Assembly: GCA_008694505.1 (NCBI GenBank)
Contig: VZDJ01001050.1
Location: 704,301 to 768,300, forward strand
Direction: 5' to 3'
DNA from: Cyanoderma ruficeps
Lineage: Eukaryota; Chordata; Aves; Passeriformes; Timaliidae
Length of the DNA stretch: 64,000 nt
A program made the translations under genes and the position numbers. Numbering within the stretch: position 1 is the stretch's first letter; the number at the start of each line of letters is the position of its first letter. The notes beneath the pieces are model-generated. The model searched no databases. It saw nothing but the letters and a program-made list of their open reading frames with translations, and was not told the DNA's origin. Of the stretch, positions 1 to 13,829 are shown piece after piece.

Positions 1-317
1 AAAGGGGTCCTGAGGTGGTGAGAAGGGTCCAGCCTTCCTCCCGTAATCGGATGAAGCAAGACACTGTGCTGGTTTAAAGTCCCAGCTTTATCCAGGTGAG
101 AATGGCTGGCTCCTCCCACGGGGTGGAGCATCACACAATAGGTACGCTAGGATGTAGGTATGTGTTGGGAAGGGGACACGGCTAGAGAAGACTGTTAATG
201 GCCCATTAAAGATAAGAACAATGCTCTACCTGATACTGACCGTTGGCCCATTATCAAAAGGCACCCGCCCCCAACTGTTTTCAGCAGATGAAATTGAATA
301 GACTATAACCCAGGACA
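1..317 (-). mobile_element. LTR fragment, same family as the solo LTR at 31095-31834, cut by the window start
   Basis: On the minus strand this begins at 317 with TGTCCTGGGTTATAG. It follows the complete LTR through the blocks GTTGGGGGCGGGTGCC, TTTTGATAATGG, CATTGTTCTTATCTTT, CCTGGATAAA and CTGGACCCTTCTCACCA. It carries the LTR's 5' end; the 3' part lies outside the window. It sits in intron 7 in the same orientation as CNTLN. No coding sequence is present. Only one copy edge is visible, so target-site duplication cannot be tested. Confidence 0.88.
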
Positions 318-378
318 ACTGATATTGTACAGATGGATATTAAAATAAACCCTATGATCATCGAGCAGAATAACGTAC

Positions 379-538
379 TTTTTGATCTGTTGTTTTAGCT
401 GTGTGAGCATATTCTTGGTCTTGAAGTACTTTTTGTTTATCAGCATTGAGAGCCTCTAGCTGCTTTATCAGCTCAGCCTGCTGTGTTGTATCTTCAGTGT
501 TTTGTCTGTGAGGATTCTGTAGCTCCTCCAACTCCTTC
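379..538 (-). CDS. CNTLN: CNTLN exon 7, last exon inside the window
   Basis: The acceptor is TTTTGCACAG, ending at 539, and the donor is AAA|GTACGT at 378. The homologous frame reads KELEELQNPHRQNTEDTTQQ, then AELIKQLEALNADKQKVLQD, then QEYAHTAKTTDQK. This is close to human KELQELQNLYKQ...TAQQAELIQQLQVLN. The exon is 160 bases long: one base plus 53 codons, so it needs a phase-2 partner. Exon 6 ends in phase 0, and joining them as seen leads quickly to a TGA. Use of the next AG (GGAAG|GAG, exon starting at 534) would restore the frame at the cost of one lysine. The next exon lies outside the window. Confidence 0.9.
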
Positions 539-3264
539 CTGTGCAAAACCAGCAATAAAGAGAAACTAAGAAAAAGAACAATGACCTCTGTTAAAAATTG
601 TATGCAAATAATTTTATTGTAGATAATGAGCATCCTATCTTAATTTATTTTCCTGTCAATTGCCTTACAAACACCATAAGTTACATATAAAATATTTATC
701 ATACACTTTTGAGAAATATCTACAAAACAGTTTACCTTCAAAATGGAATGCCTTTCTATTTCCTTGTAATACTTTAACTAAAATAAATAAATTTTCACTA
801 CTTCATCTTTTCTAGTCAATATTCAGTTAACTCTTTAACAGTAAGAGTCAAAATATAAAATACATAGAACACATCAACTGTAAATATTTTTTTTTTTTAT
901 CTAGAACAATCGGAAAAAGATAAAACATTTTCCTGAACTTGCAAAGTATGTGTGAAGCAAGCGTTTTTTCTGAAATACATCTACTCCCTAAACACATGAA
1001 TATGTTTGCTGATAAGTTACCTCTTGTCTGCAGGTATGGCATATTGCAATAACCATAAACAAAGTAAACCAAAACTTTGGTGTGTATTATGTAACATAAT
1101 AAAAGCCCTATAAAGGCAATAATAGGAATGGTGTTGTAACACAACCATAACATAGATCTAGTATAATCAGTTTTCTTGATAATTTTACTCTACTGCTGAT
1201 GGATTTTCTAAATCAACATCAAAGTACCGTAACACTTACTATAAATACTAATTAAAACTTCTAGTATTTTCTGCAACATATATTAAAAGTACAGATCACT
1301 CTATTAATCCCTGTTTATATTTTTTCTAGTTAATTCCCATTTAATTCACAAACACACTTCACACTAGTATAACACAGAGATACCAAAATATATATATAGC
1401 TCTCCAACCAATTTTCGTCCTTACTTCCTCTAAGAATTATCTCTGTAACCTCTAACACATACATAACATTTCTGTGACGAGAATTGTCATTATCAGGACT
1501 TAGTGCATTTTTCTAGTGCTCCTGGAGATATCCAGGCAAAGATTAACGTACAAAAGGTAAGCAACAATACCAACTTCATTGTCTTCTTCCAGAGAAAATA
1601 CAGAATGACAAATAAACAATTTTAAGGGAAGTTCACAAAAAACGTTTTTAAAAAACCTAAGCCACTAATTTGGGTTTGTGATTGAATGATTCTTCAATAT
1701 AGATACATCTGAAAAATTATATAAGAATTCAAATTACATGTACAATACAACAGTCAGACTATTTTATTTTGTTATAAAGCACCATTTTAGAAAGTCTGTT
1801 AACAGAGCAACAAAGGAAAATATTTAAGGAGATGCTAACCATGCTTACTAGGATTTAACACTGTCCTGTTGTTTTGAATGAATTGAAAAATAGTTCCCCA
1901 AAGTTAACAAGGGTAGAGATACATTAAAGACTTCTGATGTAAGAAAGTGCAACTGCGGTATGTATTGCATATGTACTAATCTACTTCTGTTCAGAAGAAC
2001 AGCAGCAGAAATACGCACACAGTGATATATTAGTAGTGCTTTCCAGGCTTCCAAACAAGCACTTCTTTAATTTCCCTGACTGCATAGAAATAGAAATAGT
2101 AGAAAATAACACATCTTTTCACTGCAGTTAAAACACAGATTATATTAATTTTGCCCAGGTTCTCCAATTAGATCTTCATTTTATTGTAGAAGAGAAAAAC
2201 ATGGGATAAGGTTGAATCCTCAAGGCCAGTCTGCTACATTGCTGCTCTTTAATTTGTATGCAAACATCAGTGCAGTTATCTGTGTCTGTCACCCGAGAAT
2301 GCTGTATTATGTGTTCTCTAATGGTCTGCCCACAAAGTGTATTAAGGTCAATGGGAATCTTTTTTGTTGACTTTATCAGACTTCCAGTTATATCCTTAAG
2401 GGGAAGCAGTGGAATGAGGAAACTAAATCTTGCAGTCACACAAGAACCACAGCACAGTTGGAACACATTAACATATTTGCTTACATTAAATTCAAGGCTT
2501 TTTAAGTGTAAGGAAACTCAGTCACAATTCCATTATACTACATTTTAGAAATCAAACTTTATTTATTCATACTTGTACTTTAACTTGCTTTTGTCTTTAG
2601 TGAATGAGGCACTATTTTTACATTATAAATCAGTGGGGGAGCCTTCTTTTATTTCACTTCTACAGACCAATATGGAAATTATGCTAACCTTACCAGGCAC
2701 TATTCAGTACCAATGTGCAATACAAATAAATATACATAAATAAGCACCTTTGATAACAGATGAGTGAAATAAACGTAGGAATGGCAGGGATCAAAGACGT
2801 TGATGAAATGACAAGTGAGAGAGCTGTGGCTTGGACTTGGCAGACAAAAGCAGACAGGTGGATATGGGCAGAAAACACCTTGTGATGAGCAGTAGAATAT
2901 TCAGGGAGAATGTTTGCTTTATGCACATAAATAACAAGATTTATCCCAGTATGAGGGAGGTCCTTAACAGTGTTCATGGTGACAGGAAGAATTGGTGATA
3001 ATGTCTTCACAAACAACTCAACCTTAAAGAACCAGTCAAGTTCTGGAGAAATGGGTGTGGGGGTCTTCACAAATATCAAGCCACTCAAGTTTGTTACAGA
3101 ATCCAGTGCAGGCTGAACTTCAGGGAAAAATGTGCAGGCTTAATAGACTTATGAATTTTAATTTCTCCAGCCATGATGTGCTTAAAGCTGATTTTTAATG
3201 GCTATGCAATGCATTGGGGAAATACACCTTACATGGGGAATATGTAGTACGTGATTCAGGAAGG

Positions 3265-3710
3265 CTGTAACTTCCTAGTACCTCAGCCAAGGGGAAAGGA
3301 GGAAGGCAACATGCAGTCAGGAGTTTAGGATAAAAGGAGGCCGTGTCTTCCAAAACCTCAAGACAGACCCCATCAGGGATATAGCCTAGTGGACTCTCTG
3401 CCTTTGATTCTTGCAGGACACTTCTGTCTCCTTCACAGAAACTGTCCTTTTACCATGTGATTTTCCACACACTGGGAAATAAGCCCAACCATGTATCTAT
3501 CTGAAGTTGCTGTTCAAATGGACACAGCACATCTCCATGGAAGACAACAGGAGGAATGAGAGATATGTCTGCACCTTCTGGACTCAGTGAGATCAGAGAG
3601 ACAAGGTGGGATAACTTACATGACTGAAGCACTGCCATGCATGGATCCAGGTTCTTTAGGCCTATGTTCAAAAAGAAGGTTCTGGGAAACTAAGCAGTCA
3701 ACTACATCTT
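3265..3710 (+). mobile_element. Possible old LTR-like segment
   Basis: A GGATAAAAGGAGG TATA-like block at about 3327 is followed by GTGTCTTCCAAAACCTCAAGACAGACCCCAT and CTCTCTGCCTTTGATTCTTGCAGGACA. This has the look of an avian LTR promoter and U5 region. No terminal inverted repeats or target duplication could be fixed, so this is a suspicion only. Confidence 0.35.
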
Positions 3711-3783
3711 AGTCCCTGCGAACATGATGGACCATGTAATGGAGAAGATATCACTGGGAGTCATAAGGGAAATAAAATTTACA

Positions 3784-3925
3784 GATTCATAGAATATTCT
3801 GAGCTGGAAAGGGACCACAATGCTCATCAAGTACAACTTTTAAGCAAATGTCTCGTTCAGGGACTGAAACCACAACTTTGATGTTGTTAGCACCATGCTC
3901 TAACCAACTGGTCCGGCAACTTTGT
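3784..3925 (-). mobile_element. CR1 3' fragment, antisense
   Basis: TTCATAGAATATTCTGAGCTGGAAAGGGACC is the reverse complement of a CR1 3' end. It is followed by a decayed body reaching the CTAACCAACTGGTC block. It is short and diverged. Confidence 0.65.
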
Positions 3926-4039
3926 TTGAGGGAATTACTGTCTCAGTGGATAAGAGATGAGCACTGGTTGGTTTTTTTGATTGTAGTAAGACTTTTTACA
4001 TAGTCACACATCAAATGCTATAGACAAACTAATGAGATA

Positions 4040-4995
4040 TAGGCTAGATAAGTGGGCAGTAAAGTTCCCTTCAACAAGTAAAACTACTGGGTTTGAAGAG
4101 TCATTATCGATGAAGCGAAGTTCAATACAAGGCCAGGCACTAAAGGAGTAGTCTACGGGCTAACATCAGGGCCGCCACTTTTCAACACCTTCATTAATGA
4201 CCCAGATAATGAGACAGAATGCACCATGGCAACTTTGCTGACAATACAAAAAAAGGGGATGGCACAACAGATGTTTCAGCTGCCACTGAGAAGGACCTTG
4301 GTAGTCTGGACAGGAACCTCATGAAGTTGAACAAAGACTAGTGGAAATTACTGCCCGTGGGGGTAAAAATCCTGTGTAAAAGCACAATCTGGGAACAGAC
4401 AAACTGGAAAGCACCTTGTCAGAAAACGACCTGGAGATCCTGGTGGACACCCAAATGGCCATCAGATAGTAACGTGGCCTCGTGCCAAACACCAATGACA
4501 TCCTGAGCTGCACAGAGGATAGTGTTGCCAGCGGGGCAAGGGAGGTGATCCTTCCCCTCTAGTCAGTTTTAAGACACATCCTGGTGCTGTGTTCGGTTCT
4601 GGGCTCCCCAACACAAGAGAAACATGGACATGGCTGAAGAGAGCCAATGAAGGGCCATAAAGATGATTTAAATATTACAGCATCTGCTATACACAGAAAG
4701 GCTGGCTGCTCAGCCTGGAGAAGGGAAAGCTTAGTGACAACTGAACTATCAACACCTATAAATACCTGATGGCAGTCTAGAAAGAAGATGCAGATGGACT
4801 CTTGTAAGTGGTGCTCAGTGGCAGGAAAAGCAGCAATGAGCACCAATAAAACCAGATGAAATTAGAGCTAAACGTAGTAAAAATATTTTAATCCATTGAA
4901 AGTGGCCAAACACTGGAAGAGCCTACCCAGAGAGGTTGCAGAGCCTTTATTCTTGGACATACTCAGACTGGACACAGTACAACTGAGAGCTTTTA
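4040..4995 (+). mobile_element. CR1 LINE 3' part, sense, old
   Basis: CR1 ORF2 3' blocks can be followed: GGGCTAACATCAGGGCC, CTTCATTAATGACCCAGATAATG and CAACTTTGCTGACAATACAAA. They continue into the 3' UTR (CTGGTGCTGTGTTC, GAAGAGCCTACCCAGAGAGGTTGCAGAG). The terminal tail is not preserved. The small open frames inside are not genes. Confidence 0.78.
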
Positions 4996-7900
4996 ACTTC
5001 TTTAAGAGCAAAGTCATCAGCTAGTACTGAGAAATAAAAAAAACACCTCTCTGTCTCTAACCTCATATCTTAAGATAAATACAATGGGAAATGAAGAAAT
5101 TTACAGAAAGTGACCTGCACTCTTCAGGCAACAAGAAAGCATGTGCTACAAAAAACAGTTTGGTCTTTCTCATGTCAAAATAGAAGAGCATTACTAAATT
5201 ATTTTAATCCCTGAAGTAAGATTCTTGGTACAGTAACCTTAGCAGGCTGCTTTCAGTGTTGCAAGGTTGATGCGACATGAAGACATCACAAAACGAACAG
5301 CAGCAAGACTCCAATATTTGACACCTTATCCAACCATTAACAATGTTTCAGTCACTACTATTGCTTAGGATAGAGACAGTTCTGGTGTTCACAGAAGTTT
5401 CCTTCTATCCCCAAAACATAAGATTAAATAAAACCTTTCTATCCTTCAGGGGAAAGGGGCCTTGTATGCCCCTAACAACGGATTTGGAGTAACCTGAGTG
5501 GCTTCCCAGAGATGTAAATGAAATTAATAGCTATTGTCATTCCACATGCTATATAACCGTGCTACAAACAGAATTAAAAACATACACATCACTTTCAGGT
5601 GATGTTCTTAGCTTTTTCTCACCACCACAATTCTGGTGACTTTGAGCACCTTAGGTGTCCCTGTTACAGTAAGAATACAAGATGGTTTGAGGTAATTCAA
5701 GAAATCTCTAGATTCCATCACTTGTAGTTTGAAAATACAGCACAGTGACCAGTCATATAAATTATAACTTCTCATGGAAATGGCATAAATACTACAAAGT
5801 GGTTTGCAACACACAGCAAAGAATAACCTGAAAAATCCAAGAGCAGCAAAACAAGGTGAGTAAAAATCTGACTGCCTCATAATCTACAGCAAACAAGTTG
5901 AGAGCAACTGCATTGAAAGGGGTGGTGGGCAGGGTGTGGGCACACAGGGTGGGGGAGTAAAAATAAGAACATTATAAGAGAGAAAAATAGTTGGAAATCA
6001 TCAGGGATAGATTTGGACTAGATATGAACCAAAGGAATAAAGTCAAGGCTCTCATTTCCACTAAAAACCCTGTGGCAAGAAATTTAAATTCATTTTACAA
6101 TAGTTTACTACATTTGCAAACAATTTAATATTTTCTAAATACTTATGACAGCAAGGCTCAAGCTTCAGTGAGTCAAGTAAACCTCTCCAGTTTGATGTTC
6201 AGAGCTCCACCAGAGCTCTGTGTCATACCACAGAGTTCTAGACCGTGGTATGTAGCATAATTTTAAAGCAAAAATCACCAAGCTTGATAACATGAAAACG
6301 GAAAGATTACCACAGACTCTAAAAAGATCCAGAAAATCTGTATTTAATGAAAACATGAAAAAACCCCCCAAAAAAAAGCATTTCACAGGTAATTCAGAAG
6401 TTCAAAATTAAACCCACTGATATGAAGAATACTTTGCAAAAATTAAGCCAAAAAAGAAAGGTAATGGCTTCTTGAAGGCATCCACTATGCAGGATGTATC
6501 CTGTAAATACTGTTTGTTCACTGGTCGTAGAAAATTTATCTTCCACATCTCAAAAGTATGTGGCAGACTTTTACTGACATATGGCAGTATATTTCAAAAA
6601 ACCCTTGCTATTCTGTAGAACCAGAGTTGCACTGGAGTATTTCTTCAAAGTTTGATCTCCGCTAATTTGCTGAAGAAAACAATTCTCTTGATGTCTACAG
6701 ACACATCTACTATTAAACTAAAAAAATCTTGCAAACAAACTGACAGATATGCACAACGAAGGGAGTTGTGAATGCACAAGAACAGAGCACTAGTTCAGTA
6801 TGTACATATTCCCTCAGAGACTTCCTTCTCCAATTGAACTTCACACATAGTGTAAAAATTTCAGACAGTATTACCAAGGTGTCAGCAGAAGGTGTATTTT
6901 TCTGAATCTGGTATGCTGTATATGAAAGAAGACACCAAATGAAGGAAGCCAGTTGCCTTTCTTTCTTTCTTTCTTCTTCTAGAGCTTGTTTCTAATGATT
7001 TCAATTGTGTTCCTGCTTTGTTTTCACAGAATGAGAGGGTGGGGAAGGTAGGAAGGCAGCAAACAGGGAGACAGAGCACCAGGGAGAACAGACACATTTG
7101 CAAACCAGGCTGTCTTTTTCAGCTCTAAAGTCTGAAATCGATGATGGGAAACTGAAGATACTAAGGAGGATGGGTTATTTTCCACACCATTTTTCCAAGA
7201 ATTGTCTACCAGAATCAAATGACAACCAAGCATTCAATGTCATACTTTCACAAGACTAAATTTTAAATGGATTTTAAAAAACAGTTACTATAAATAGGAA
7301 AAATTAAATGCTTTAATGATAAAGTCAATGCAATTGTAAGACCAAAGCCTAGCAAGATGAGATGGAAGGACTTAATTTTCTCCTCAGATTTTTCCCTTTA
7401 ACTCAGGAGTTGTTACTTTAACTTCAATAAAGTTTTTCTTTTTTTTTTTTTTTGCAAAGACGTGTATAATTTTGACTATTTTTTTCATTGAGAAACAACA
7501 GAAAATTAATTTTCTCTACATACTGACATCTCAGGAAGACAAGGAGAAATTTAAGTATGCTACACTCTAAAATACAGAATATTTGCAATTCTTAGTATGT
7601 ATTGCTAACTACTGAAACTGTGAATTTACATAATATAAGCTAAAACTTTCTTCCTTTTTAACAGAAATGTCAACAAGAAATTTGTAGCTGAAGTTCATTG
7701 AGAAAGATTAGCAGACAGAAGTTAGCTGACAGTTAATTATATTGGTACTGATCAAACATATACATACAGACATGTGACACATAACTCACATAGTAGTGAT
7801 ATCGAAAAATACTATTATTTATTGCAATACCACTAAATATCTAGGAAGGAAAACATTAAAGCACACAAAAAAACCCCATATGATTGATTTATCAAACTGT

Positions 7901-9334
7901 TCTCCATAAATTTAGATTGGTTATATGGAAAAACACAGCAGAAGACTTCATTTTAAAGTAAGTATGGTGTCCATGCCTTTATTACCTCAGGTTCAGACCT
8001 TACGTTCAAAAATGTCCTTATTTTAATTCCACATTTTAATGAGGCGTTTGTGCCAAATTCTAATAATTCTGTAATTAATTTGCAATGAATAGCAAAGAAT
8101 ACATTTTGAGAAATTTGAAGTCAAAGACTTGGCCAACTCAGATTGCAATATCCTAAGCTGAAACCAGCAAGCAGTAACTTTGTAAACTTAATTACCTGAC
8201 TCTAAAATGCCTTCTTTGCTACATATATATTTTTACGAGAATAATTTCAGGAGATAAATTCTATTAGTCCATTGCTGAATTTCACAAATTCCATTGATTG
8301 CCTCTTTCAATACAATTTCCCAATAAGCTTAGCATGCTTACTGACTTTTTAAAACCCAACTGGTATTATTCCTTTTAAACATGAAAATAATTTTTTTTGT
8401 AAAGTTATCATCTTTCTTGTACAGATTACAACAAGATGACAATTTAGGTCAGATGCATCAAAAATCGTATTTCTTGGTTTTTGAGTTTTTTTCCGAAAAA
8501 CTCCTTAGATACTGACTCCCTAAAGAAAGATTATTGGTGCTTGGAAAGTAAAGAGGAATATCCATACCAATAATTTCTACTTTCCAACTGCAGCTCTTCA
8601 GGCAAAACCACAATTTAAAGGAATATTGAAGGGAATATTATTTATCTAACATAGGAATGAAACACTGTGTATGCCTCTGAAATGAAGAAATAAAACATGG
8701 ACAATTTCCTGACAATCCACTTAGAGTTACCAATTATCTTCTGACATTACCTTCATTCTGGGAATGGAATTCAGTAGTCTTTTCCATTCATGACATTCAT
8801 TCTGTCCTTTAGCTCTTTTCCAAGACACAAACAATGCAGCACTAATCTTAAGGATTCAGTGTAAAGAAATAGTGTGTGAGACCTAAGATAAAGCTTAAAT
8901 CACTGCACTTTAAACCTTTAGCACACACCTATGTAGACTTTTGCTGACTTGTCAGATTTGACTCTAATTAAAAAGTTAAACTTAGACTTAAACCTTTTAC
9001 AGGGTTTAGGGTGTTTAGCCTCTCTAATTAATGTTTATGCCACTAATCACATTGTTACTTTGTTACTTTCATTAGAGATTGGTAGTTCTCTGACGCAATG
9101 CAAGTTACAGAAGTGTAATTTCTTAAGTCTATCACTACTCAAAAACAGGGAAGATATACCAAGAGTCAAAATGTATCATGAAGAGTATATATAAACTGGT
9201 CGACTTACGTCTTGTGAACAGAATGGTAAAACACACTGTGCCCAAAAGTATCTCTAATGCATGGTACTGCTTCGTAAGTGGAACAACAGTCCTTTTGTGA
9301 GGATTCAGACTAACAGTTATTATGAAGTACTTAC

Positions 9335-9463
9335 TCTGACCATATCACAATCCCTTTGGAAAAGTTCTTCCTGTTTCACATCTACCTGAGATGACACATT
9401 ACTGCATATACTGTGCAAACTTTTTATTTGTCCTCTCGTCTCTGCTAAATCAGTTTCCAAATT
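9335..9463 (-). CDS. CNTLN: CNTLN exon 6
   Basis: This 129-base exon has acceptor TTTGCAG at 9465-9464 and donor AGA|GTAAGT at 9334. It reads NLETDLAETRGQIKSLHSIC, then SNVSSQVDVKQEELFQRDCD, then MVR. The human counterpart is FEDNLIEARKEVEVSQS...LSNKQTELIQKDMDITLVR, so one residue is missing near the end and the middle is more diverged than in the other exons. The exon is open, but it ends one base off for joining the natural start of exon 7. Confidence 0.88.
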
Positions 9464-11458
9464 CTGCAAAGAAAGCATTTGAAATGCATTAATGAAGAAG
9501 AAATAGCTAAAATCTCCTATGCAAGTAGTTTGCAAAGTATCTATGTATATAGATATATGCATGTGCCTACACATGCATACATTTACTGCAGTCTAAGCAC
9601 ATACATACAGGTATACATGCATGTATGAAAAATGTGAAATAACAAAAAAAAAGTGTGTTTCAAATTTTAGGTGGCTACCTCTTCTTTACTCTAAAAAGTT
9701 TTCTTTAACTCAGTTGCTGGACGTGGAAGGAGGCTCCTGAATCAAATCTTTGCAAAACAGTAGTTTTGTATTTAACAACTAAAATGATTAAACCTTGTTC
9801 TCTATGTAGAAGCTCCTAAAAAAAAAAAAAGCAGCTATGCATTCACTGTTTTAATCTCTCACAAAATTTCACAACATTGCGTACATGAACTAAGAACCAT
9901 AGATATCGATTCATTTTTGAGACTGCTTGTTAAATCTGCTCTTATTTTGCACTGCTAATCCAATGCAAGGAAAAGAAACAACATGCAAGAAAATTTCTGA
10001 AAGTGCTCACTGAAAACAATGCAAACAAGCAGAAGTCCACCTTTTACTGTAAGCCCTACTGTAGAAGTTAGTCAGCAAACTGCAAAGGTGTATCCAGGAA
10101 ACACAGGAAGGAAGGCAGCTTACTCAAACAAGACTTCAATCTCTACATAAACCTTGCTAGAGTTCCCTTAGAAGAGCATATCAATCCTTTGGAAGCTTTG
10201 TATGATTATTCTCCCCAGAGTGTTTTGAGGCAAGAATGGAAATACAAATATTACAGCAATATCTAGAACAGAATTTCAGATGGTGGCACCAGCCTTTGAC
10301 CTGCTTTGGTATCATGCCACTCACATATGCAATCACTCGTTCTCAGTACAACAAATATTCTGTGATTCATTAATAATTTAAAATAAAAGCCTCCTTGTAC
10401 AACATCATTCCTAATCTACTGCCAAGAGTGTATTAGTTTCCCATTTACATACAGACTTAGTTAAAGAAATAAGAAAATGCACATTTTTCCTTTCTGCAAT
10501 GATGCCTCAAATAATGAGGTTATCAAAATATTTCTATAACTGAGAAGTGAATAATTCTAAATAAATTAAATTCCTTAAAGTTGCATAAAAATGTCTTACG
10601 GGTTATCAGATGTATCAGAAGTGTACTACAATCAAACTCCTTGAAATTGTATGAGAACTATCATGTCCCGTCAATAACAGTAACATTGATGTATGGAGCA
10701 AAATCACAAGTGATTGAGGAAGGAAACTAATTTGTTTCTTGACAAATATCAGGCAACATACCTGGTGTACCCAACAAATGAGTCACCATTCAGTGTCAAA
10801 GGCTAGGTAGAAAAACTTCATTTTTCCTTGAATAATGAAAAAATTCAGTATTATAGGAGACAGTTCACTATCAACACATAAAATTTTTTAAGTGTAATAT
10901 GGTATTTGTAACTTGCAGACAAATAATTGTAGAGTTTATCCTCAGTATTTTTTTCCTCTGCAGCTAAACTTATTGAATATGTGAAGAAAAATTGTAATAG
11001 TTAATATATTCTGTGAATAAATTCTATTTGTCTGTTTCTAATACCACACCATAGAGTTGCAGAGGTTTTCCATGGAAGAGATTAAAAAAAATCTAACGTT
11101 ACCAATGCTTTAAATTCCCATCATCCATTCCAGGGTACAATACAACGAATATGTAAAACATTATTTTCTCATAAATACAACTTCAGAAGTTATCTAATGG
11201 CAGAATTTAAATATAGAAAAAAAAGTATCTTTCAATAGTTCATTTGTGACATATTTGACTTCAGCTTTTGGTTTCAAGTAAGAAATTAATCAGTTCAACC
11301 TTTTGAACATATTTTGAAACCTCGAGTTTTTTGGGAGCATTACTGAAAAAGCAGACCATGAAAAAAAGGAAAGAAAAACCTTGTTACACAAATACTTTAG
11401 CTACTGAAATACTATATATTGATGTACAAAAGCTCAGCTGAATACTGAAATCTAAAAT

Positions 11459-12085
11459 AGAATCATAGAATGGTTTGGGTTAGGAAGGATCTGAAAGGTC
11501 ATCTAGTTCCAACCCCCCTGCCATGGGCAGGGAAATCTCCCTACTAGGTCAGGTTGGTCAAGGCCCTATCCAACCTGGACTTGAATACTGGCAGGGTCAC
11601 CTGCAATGTCCCTGGGCAACCTGTTCCAGCATCTCCTCATCCTCATAAGTAAAGAATTTCTTCCTAATCTCTAACCTAAACTTCCCCTCTTTCAATTTGT
11701 ATCCACTCCTCCTTGTCCTACGACCTTACAAAGGGTCCCTCTCCAGTTTCGCTGTAGGCCCTGGTCAGATCCTGGAAGGTTGCTATGACATCTCCACAAA
11801 ACTTTCTCTTCCTCAGACTGGACAGCTACAACTTGCTCAGTCTGTCTTTGTAGAGAAGGTGATGCAGCCCTCCTCCAGACTTGTCCTTCTCATTTTGGGA
11901 ACACCAGAACTATACAGGGCACTCCTGGTGAGGTCTTGCAAGGGCATAGTAGAGGGGGAAAAAATCACCTCCTTTGACCTGCTGACACACCTTTTTCAAT
12001 GCAGCCCATGACATGGATTTCCTAGCTCCAAGTGCACATTGCTGACTCCTGTTGAACTTTTCATCCAACATCATGGTTTTGACCA
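11459..12085 (-). mobile_element. CR1 LINE 3' end, antisense, relatively well preserved
   Basis: It starts AGAATCATAGAATGGTTTGGG, the reverse complement of a CR1 tail, and continues through CATCTAGTTCCAACCCCCCTGCC and CACTCCTCCTTGTCCTA to CATCCAACATCATGG. It is one of the least diverged CR1 copies in the window and lies in intron 5. The 104-residue open frame within it (11697-12011) is incidental. Confidence 0.9.
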
Positions 12086-13829
12086 TGAAATAACCTGTAG
12101 TATTTTACACTCAATTTCTCAGTATCTGCATTTTTAAGATAATATGGAATTTATCACATTCCCTTCTTGTTGATACAGTAGCCAAAAAAATTCATTGTGT
12201 AAACATGCTAGGTAATAATGTGAAAATCTACCTAGCACAAATACTCCTAGTCCGGGTTTTAAATTACACTCCATTTCAATGGACTATTTAAAATTCAAGC
12301 TTTTAAAACCTACTAAAAAAATGCTATTTAAAATAGTTAGTCAAAACATTGAATAATTCAGTTACATGAGAGAAAATACATACTTACCGAAGACACAGAA
12401 CAAGACAGCAAGAAAAGGTAAATTTAAAAGAACTTCAAACGTGAAAAGCACAAAAAACCAAGGCATGAGAGGAACAGTTATGCTCATTATGGAGTCACCA
12501 TGAATTAACAACAGTTTTGTTATTTGTAGCTTCAAGCTCTTTGAAAGTCACTTTCAAAGACAGGAGCTTTGTTTTCATGCTTTTTCCTATTATATATTAA
12601 GACAGAAGTGAGAGCAATTTTTCAAGGTCCTATCTCAATAAAACTCTCATTTTTCAGTGGAACTAAAATCCCAGGCTCCTCTTGAGAGAGATGGCTGTTT
12701 CTTTGGAAGTTCTCACCTTCGAATTTCAGAAACTTCAAAAAGTACTGTGCTAACTGGGAATTAACAAAAAACAAACAACCCACCAGTAAGCAATTCCAGT
12801 ATCTTTTACTTCACCTCCACTTAAAATCTGCAAGTCTGACATTTTTTCATCTATATACAAAGTCTTTTGTTACTTCTTTGGGGAAAAATACAGTCATCCT
12901 GATATTAAACAATAGCTTAAGTAACCTCCACCTAAAGAACAACCAAATAACTCCAATATTTAATAGATTCTTAAATATGGAGACAGCTGGCTGATTGACA
13001 ACTATCCATTTGTTCACTTTTAGGACAGATAGAAAGCTGATATATAAGCTCTGAGAAGCACAAAAGAAGCACAAAAAAGTTCTCAACAACTACTTTAGGC
13101 AGAAAGCAGACTTAAGTCAACTTTCTGTACACTGTACTTTATTTTTATGAATGTACATACAGAAAAGACAAAAAAACCCCAATATTGTTAGCCTTTTAGC
13201 CACCTTATCAGGTATCCTTCTATTAACCTGTTTCACTTTGATTTCAGCTAATACGACAAAACTTTAAAGAAATGTTCTTTAAAAGGACAAACTATCCATA
13301 GCAGCTTTTCCTTTCTCTCAATTTGAAGAAGTTGAATTTTATACCCAGTGATAGGAGGTTACAAAAATAACCAGTCTTTGAAAGAGAGAAGTGGCACTTT
13401 TCTTCAATGGAAATGGTTTAAAACAAAAACAAACAACCCCCCCAAAAAAAAACAAATAAACAAAAAGCTAACACTTCAGCTTTAGATTTAGATATCACAT
13501 TTCTACCATCTCATACACATTTTAAAGGCAATGCTGGGCTAGCTTATTTTGATAAGGATTCTTTTTATTCTTTAAGACAGAGGAGTCTAACATGGATAAC
13601 GTCTGTATACAACACATCTTTAAGATTCTTAAATGCTATCTTTATTACTGAAGAACATAGAAAAAGATACTGACTCAACTCCCAAATTAAAGGGTAAGAG
13701 GCAGCCAACACTCTCAGCATCCCTGGATGCAGTTCTTTTCAGACTGTCCCAATGGACGTGTACTAGTCAAGTTCTCTCAGGTATCTTCCAACACATAAAC
13801 TCTTAGTACTTCACACTGAAGTCTGTCTC

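Larger units (their letters stand above)
539..9334 (-). other. CNTLN: CNTLN intron 6
   Basis: This intron is 8.8 kb of AT-rich non-coding sequence. Apart from two CR1 fragments (3784-3925, 4040-4995), a possible LTR (3265-3710) and a TTTC-type simple repeat near 6958-6980, I see nothing in it. The short open frames show no homology I recognise. Confidence 0.8.
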
